DNA of 10,177 nucleotides from Burkholderiaceae bacterium (GTDB lineage: Bacteria; Pseudomonadota; Gammaproteobacteria; Burkholderiales; Burkholderiaceae_C), in contig JAFMJA010000080.1 in assembly GCA_017853735.1 (NCBI GenBank), forward strand, positions 1 to 10,177. Reading direction: 5' to 3'. The position numbers were made by a program, and so were the translations under genes. The notes below the pieces were generated by a model. The model made no database searches and was not told the DNA's origin. It was given only the letters and a program-made list of their open reading frames with translations. The stretch's first letter is position 1; each line of letters starts with the position of its first letter. Positions 6,725-10,177 of the stretch are shown one piece after another.

Positions 6725-9196
6725 CTAGGGCACATGTTGCCAGTAACGCTTCACCAAATCCCGCTGGCAGCGCACCTGGGCAGGCAGGGATGATTGCCAA
6801 TGAGCAGCCCCACAATGCACAGAGTCATACACCGCCACACCCTGCTCCCGGTAGCGCGCCATCACAATTGGGGCGGGGTGGCCAAAGCGATTGCGGTAAC
6901 CCGCCTGCACCAATGCCAGATTTGGGGACACCGCCTCCAGAAAGGCCGGACTGCTGGAAGTTTTGCTGCCGTGGTGCGGTACCAGCAGCAAATCTGCCTT
7001 GAGCATCTGCCCTGAGTCGACCAAGCGGCTCTCCTGCGCCTGCTCAATATCACCGGTCAACAAGGCGCTGCCACCCTCACCCTGGATGCGCAGCACACAG
7101 GACAGCGCGTTGCTTCGTCGCGCATCGTCGTAGTCTTCGGGGCTGGGGTGCAGCACCTCGAATTGCACGCCATCCCAGACCCAGCGTTGGCCAGCCTCAC
7201 ACCGCCCAGCCTGATCGCGCTGTCGCAAGGGGTGCGCATCCTCCAGGGAGCTGAGCAAATGCACCTGAGGCTGCATATTGAAAACTGCAGCGGCCCCACC
7301 GGTATGGTCACTGTCGCGGTGGCTCAGCACCACCCTATCGAGTCGAACCGACAGCGCTCGCAGCAAAGGCAACAGAACCCGATGGCCAGCGTCACTTTCA
7401 AGCGAATAGCGGGGACCGGCGTCATACAACAGGGCATGGTTGGCGGTGAGCAGCAAAACCGCATTGCCCTGGCCAATATCGGCGGCAAGCAGGTCAAACT
7501 GGCCAGGCCCGGGGCGTGGTGCTGACCAGAGCAGCAAGGGCAGCAGCAGTGGCAGGCCCAGCAGGCGCAAAGACCATGGCAGCCGCATCGCCAGCATCAG
7601 GCCGCCCATCAGTCCGGCAGCACCTGCCCAGAGCGGAGCCTGCGGCAAAGACAGGGAAGCTGCTGGCAGGCTGGCCAGCAAGCCCAGAAACTGGGACAGG
7701 CCCTGCACCGCCCAGGCCGCCAGATCCCACAGCGGCGCCCACAAAACGCCCAGCATGGATAGGGGCGTCACCACCAGGGTGACCCAGGGAATGGCCAGCA
7801 GGTTGGCGAAAAATCCGGCCAGCGAGACCTGGCCAAAAAGGAGCAGGGTCATCGGCGCCAGTGCCAGGGTGAGCACCCCTTGCTCTCGCAACAAGTGCAG
7901 CAAGCCGGCCCAGGGAGCCGACCGCTTCGCCGAGGGCGTTCTGCGGTCGGTCAGAAAGAGCACGCTCACCGCCACAAAACTCAGCCAGAAGCCTGGCTGC
8001 AGCAAAGCCCAGGGGTCTGCAGCAGTGACCACGGTGGCAGCAAGCAGGCACATCAGCCACCACGGCCATTGCCGAGCGCTCAGTCGAAGCACCGTCGCAG
8101 TAGCCAGCATCAGCACCGTCCGCTGCGCAGGCACCCCCCAGCCGCTGAACAGGGCATAGGCAAAGGCCAGCACCAGGCCCGCTACCATTGCGGCATGTGG
8201 GGCGGGCCAGGCTAGACACATTCGGGAGGAACGCCGCCAGCACCAGCCGATCAAGGCCGAAGCAAGCCAGGCAAACATGGTGATATGCAGGCCAGAGATG
8301 CTCATCAGGTGAGCGACGCCAGTGGCCCGAAAAACATCCCAGTCTGCGCGGTCGATGACACGCTGATCACCTGTCACCAAGGCAGCCACCACCCCCGCAC
8401 GACGCTGCCTGGCAGCCATCTGTTCCCGCTCAATGATGGGGTCATCCGATGCAGATAGCCGCTTCAGGATCTGGTCGCGCACGCTTTGGCGCAACTGGTC
8501 GATCGGATAGTGCCAGGTACTATCGAGTCGCTGCGGCACCGGGTCTCGGGGCCCAGCCCTGACATAGCCGTTCGCCTGAACGCCCTGCTCCCAGAGCCAA
8601 AGTTCGTAATCAAAGCCGTGCGGGTTGCGCCCTCCGTGAGGCGCCTTCAGCCGCACCAGCAGGCGCCAGCGCTCTCCCGCCCGCAGCGCCGCCACCGCAC
8701 TGGAGGGTTCGATCAGGCCATCACTGCTGCGCCAGTACGCCCCATACCAGCCCAGATCCAGCAGGGCTGGCAACTTGACATCTCGGCCCTCCAGGCGGGA
8801 CTGCTCGACCGCAAAACGAAAACGCACCCCGTTCTCGTTGCGCTGGGGCATGGCCGCGACCAGTCCCACCACCTCCAGGTCGCGTCCTTCCAATTGAGGG
8901 TTCAGACGATTGGCATGGAAATGCTGTGCCCGCCAGTCGGTGCTTGCAAAGCCAATCACAGCCGTTGCCAAAACAAGCCCCAGGCTGCGGCCAAGGCCAG
9001 TTGGTCGATGCCAGACCAGTAACAAGGACAGCAAGGCCAGGATCAGCAAGCCCAGGCTCATCCAAACATCCAGCAATTGAGCCTGCTGCAGCTGAATGGC
9101 CACGCCACCCAAGAACGCCAGCAGGACCAGGGCGAAGGTCTGTCCGCGGGCTGGCCTTGGGTTCGACGCTGGGTTGGGCGTTGGCAACGCGCTCAT
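6725..9196 (-). CDS. comEC: ComEC/Rec2-family DNA-uptake channel protein
   Basis: 823 residues from ATG 9196. Order of parts: N-terminal hydrophobic segments (about 20-85); a DUF4131/OB-like soluble domain (about 87-245); the Competence domain with many membrane helices (about 265-560), including the conserved H-L-M-S-I-S-G-L-H-I at 296-305; and a C-terminal metallo-beta-lactamase-like domain (about 565-815). The last contains D-I-G-Q-G-N-A near 573, S-H-R-D-S-D-H-T-G-G at 625-634, T-G-D-I-E near 714 and P-H-H-G-S at 740-744. The HxDxDH metal motif is intact, so the proposed nuclease activity is plausible. ComEC carries single-stranded DNA across the inner membrane in natural transformation. 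A longer reading frame starts at 9283, but ATG 9196 gives the family-like N-terminus and an ATGA overlap with the regulator's stop (9193-9195). No ideal Shine-Dalgarno lies before it, only a G-run next to the start, so coupling is likely. Confidence 0.95.
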   Translation of the reverse strand: MSALPTPNPASNPRPARGQTFALVLLAFLGGVAIQLQQAQLLDVWMSLGLLILALLSLLLVWHRPTGLGRSLGLVLATAVIGFASTDWRAQHFHANRLNPQLEGRDLEVVGLVAAMPQRNENGVRFRFAVEQSRLEGRDVKLPALLDLGWYGAYWRSSDGLIEPSSAVAALRAGERWRLLVRLKAPHGGRNPHGFDYELWLWEQGVQANGYVRAGPRDPVPQRLDSTWHYPIDQLRQSVRDQILKRLSASDDPIIEREQMAARQRRAGVVAALVTGDQRVIDRADWDVFRATGVAHLMSISGLHITMFAWLASALIGWCWRRSSRMCLAWPAPHAAMVAGLVLAFAYALFSGWGVPAQRTVLMLATATVLRLSARQWPWWLMCLLAATVVTAADPWALLQPGFWLSFVAVSVLFLTDRRTPSAKRSAPWAGLLHLLREQGVLTLALAPMTLLLFGQVSLAGFFANLLAIPWVTLVVTPLSMLGVLWAPLWDLAAWAVQGLSQFLGLLASLPAASLSLPQAPLWAGAAGLMGGLMLAMRLPWSLRLLGLPLLLPLLLWSAPRPGPGQFDLLAADIGQGNAVLLLTANHALLYDAGPRYSLESDAGHRVLLPLLRALSVRLDRVVLSHRDSDHTGGAAAVFNMQPQVHLLSSLEDAHPLRQRDQAGRCEAGQRWVWDGVQFEVLHPSPEDYDDARRSNALSCVLRIQGEGGSALLTGDIEQAQESRLVDSGQMLKADLLLVPHHGSKTSSSPAFLEAVSPNLALVQAGYRNRFGHPAPIVMARYREQGVAVYDSVHCGAAHWQSSLPAQVRCQRDLVKRYWQHVP

Positions 9197-9942
9197 CCCC
9201 CCAGCAAGGCAGAGCGTACCGCAGCGAGCTGACGGCGAGAAACCGGCAGCAGCTCCTGCAAACCCTCCAGTCGAAGGGTCCACCCCTCGATATCGCCAGC
9301 GGCATGATGGTGCTCAAGCGCACGCATGGCCGAACGTGCCACCAGGGTATTGCGATGAATACGGATGAAATAGTTCGGGTAATGCGCCTCGATCTCACTC
9401 AGTGAGGCTGCCAGGATATGGCTTGCACTGGCGGTTCGCACGGTGAGGTATTTGAGTTCCGCCTTGAGGTAAAGCACCTCGGACAGGGCCACTCTTTCGC
9501 TGCGGCCGTGCGCATGGATGATCAGATAGGCTGAACCCAGTTCTGGCGGCAGATCCTGCCCCGCGCCAGTTATCCGCAACACTTTTTCCAGAGCTTGCTG
9601 GAGACGTTGCCGACGTACCGGCTTGGTCAGGTAGTCGACGGCCTGCACTTCAAAAGCCTGTAATGCGTGTTCGTCATGTGCGGTCACAAACACCACGGCT
9701 GGCGCTGATGTGCGCTGGCGCAAACTGTGTGCCAGCCTCATGCCATCGCCTCCGGGCATATGGATATCCAGCAGGATCAGATCAAATGCCTGTTGCGCCA
9801 GTAAGGCTAGAGCCTGACTGGCGCTGGCTGCTTCATCCAACAAGGCCATGGCGGGCATACCCGGCTCACTCAACAAGCTAAGCAACCGGCTGCGGGCCAG
9901 AGGCTCGTCGTCTACCAGCAATACCTTGAGCCCCGCACTCAT
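9193..9942 (-). CDS. LytTR-family response regulator (AlgR/LytR-like)
   Basis: A 249-residue two-domain regulator. The receiver domain (about 6-120) has acidic Asp11/Asp12, phosphoacceptor Asp59 in L-L-D-I-H-M-P-G-G-D-G, Thr87 and Lys107 in L-T-K-P-V, so it should be phosphorylatable. A short linker is followed by the LytTR DNA-binding domain (about 137-245), recognisable by F-I-R-I-H-R-N-T-L-V at 192-201 and L-L-P-V-S-R-R at 231-237. LytTR domains bind imperfect direct-repeat sites upstream of their target genes; AlgR is the best known proteobacterial example. The start ATG 9942 forms a 4-bp ATGA overlap with the stop of the upstream kinase gene. A good Shine-Dalgarno (GAGGTG at 9953-9948) lies 5 bases away. 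Its own stop overlaps comEC by 4 bp. Confidence 0.95.
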   Translation of the reverse strand: MSAGLKVLLVDDEPLARSRLLSLLSEPGMPAMALLDEAASASQALALLAQQAFDLILLDIHMPGGDGMRLAHSLRQRTSAPAVVFVTAHDEHALQAFEVQAVDYLTKPVRRQRLQQALEKVLRITGAGQDLPPELGSAYLIIHAHGRSERVALSEVLYLKAELKYLTVRTASASHILAASLSEIEAHYPNYFIRIHRNTLVARSAMRALEHHHAAGDIEGWTLRLEGLQELLPVSRRQLAAVRSALLGG

Positions 9943-10177
9943 GCAGGCACCTCGATCCGAACTTCAAAAAATCTCTGGTCCCTGCCACTGCGAAAATCAG
10001 CCTGCAGATCGTGCAGCAGGAAGAGACGTTGGCGTACATTCTCGAGCGCCACTCCCTGGCCATGGGCACCGTCCCCAGCCGGCATGCTGTTGCGGACTTG
10101 AATCAACACGCGACTGTTCTTACGCTGGGTCAGGATCTCGATGTGAGCGCCCTCCACGCTGGGTTCTACACCGTGGC
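9939..10177 (-). CDS. Sensor histidine kinase C-terminus (LytS/AlgZ type), cut by window end
   Basis: Only the last 78 or so residues are in the window; the frame stays open to base 10177. They form the end of a HATPase_c ATP-binding domain. A His-Gly-Val-Glu-Pro stretch at the very edge looks like the end of the N-box (N-A-x-x-H-G-x-x-P) of AlgZ/LytS kinases. A later G-Q-G-V-A-L-E-N-V-R-Q-R-L is the G2 box typical of the His_kinase (PF06580) family. The protein should autophosphorylate and pass phosphate to the LytTR regulator encoded next. A GTG at 10157 lies inside the conserved domain and is not the real start. The sensing and membrane parts lie outside the window. Confidence 0.88.
   Translation of the reverse strand, partial: HGVEPSVEGAHIEILTQRKNSRVLIQVRNSMPAGDGAHGQGVALENVRQRLFLLHDLQADFRSGRDQRFFEVRIEVPA
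9948..9953 (-). promoter_or_regulatory. Ribosome binding site of the LytTR regulator
   Basis: On the reverse strand GAGGTG lies 5 bases upstream of ATG 9942, within the end of the kinase gene. The regulator can therefore recruit ribosomes itself in addition to being coupled. Confidence 0.55.

Noticed and set aside
7494..8243. 249-codon reverse frame inside comEC, in another frame on the same strand
   Set aside because: The comEC frame is continuous through this stretch with the Competence-domain helices. The alternative is Ala/Gly/Pro-rich without motifs.
8486..9022. 178-codon forward frame over the N-terminal part of comEC
   Set aside because: Antisense to the DUF4131-like region of comEC, with no domain, no signal and no convincing ribosome binding site.
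9197..9283. Longer comEC start at 9283 adding 29 residues
   Set aside because: It would overlap the regulator's LytTR domain by about 90 bases. The added residues do not resemble ComEC N-termini, whereas ATG 9196 gives a standard ATGA junction.
10155..10157. GTG at 10157 as the start of a small gene
   Set aside because: The frame continues upstream to the window edge with conserved kinase residues, so this is the truncated end of a histidine kinase and not a small gene.

Overview
The window looks like chromosomal DNA of a fairly GC-rich Gram-negative proteobacterium (about 60% G+C by eye, not computed). A beta-proteobacterium, probably Burkholderiales-like, is my best guess. This rests on the gene types (MoxR/DUF58/TgpA set, MltB, proteobacterial ComEC with an N-terminal DUF4131-type domain, AlgZ/AlgR-like two-component pair) and on general sequence flavour; no phylogenetic marker is present. 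Coding is dense, with no RNA genes, mobile elements or CRISPR.

Layout. (1) 1-179: no clear gene, possibly the tail of an upstream reading frame. (2) 180-668 (+): small DsrE/DsrF-like protein with a Tat-like signal peptide. (3) 691-1644 (-): zinc-dependent deacetylase of the HDAC/AcuC/Aph superfamily with all catalytic residues. It converges on the DsrE-like gene and diverges, over a 39-bp gap, from the next operon. (4) 1684-6708 (+): a tight operon of MoxR AAA+ ATPase, DUF58 membrane protein, TgpA-type transglutaminase-like membrane protein and a soluble MltB-type lytic transglycosylase. The last two junctions overlap (7 bp, then a 4-bp GTGA). (5) 6725-10177 (-), convergent with the previous operon: a LytS/AlgZ-type sensor kinase (C-terminus only, cut by the window edge), a LytTR response regulator and comEC. 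Both junctions are 4-bp ATGA overlaps.

How the genes may work together. The MoxR-DUF58-transglutaminase module is a widespread envelope-associated set. Placing a murein hydrolase as its last, translationally coupled gene points to a cell-wall role. On the other strand, stop/start overlaps tie the DNA-uptake channel gene comEC to a sensor kinase and its LytTR regulator, so the kinase, regulator and DNA-translocation channel are probably expressed as one unit. That arrangement is the most interesting feature here. I found no completely unknown system; the remaining observations concern organisation, start sites and small palindromes.
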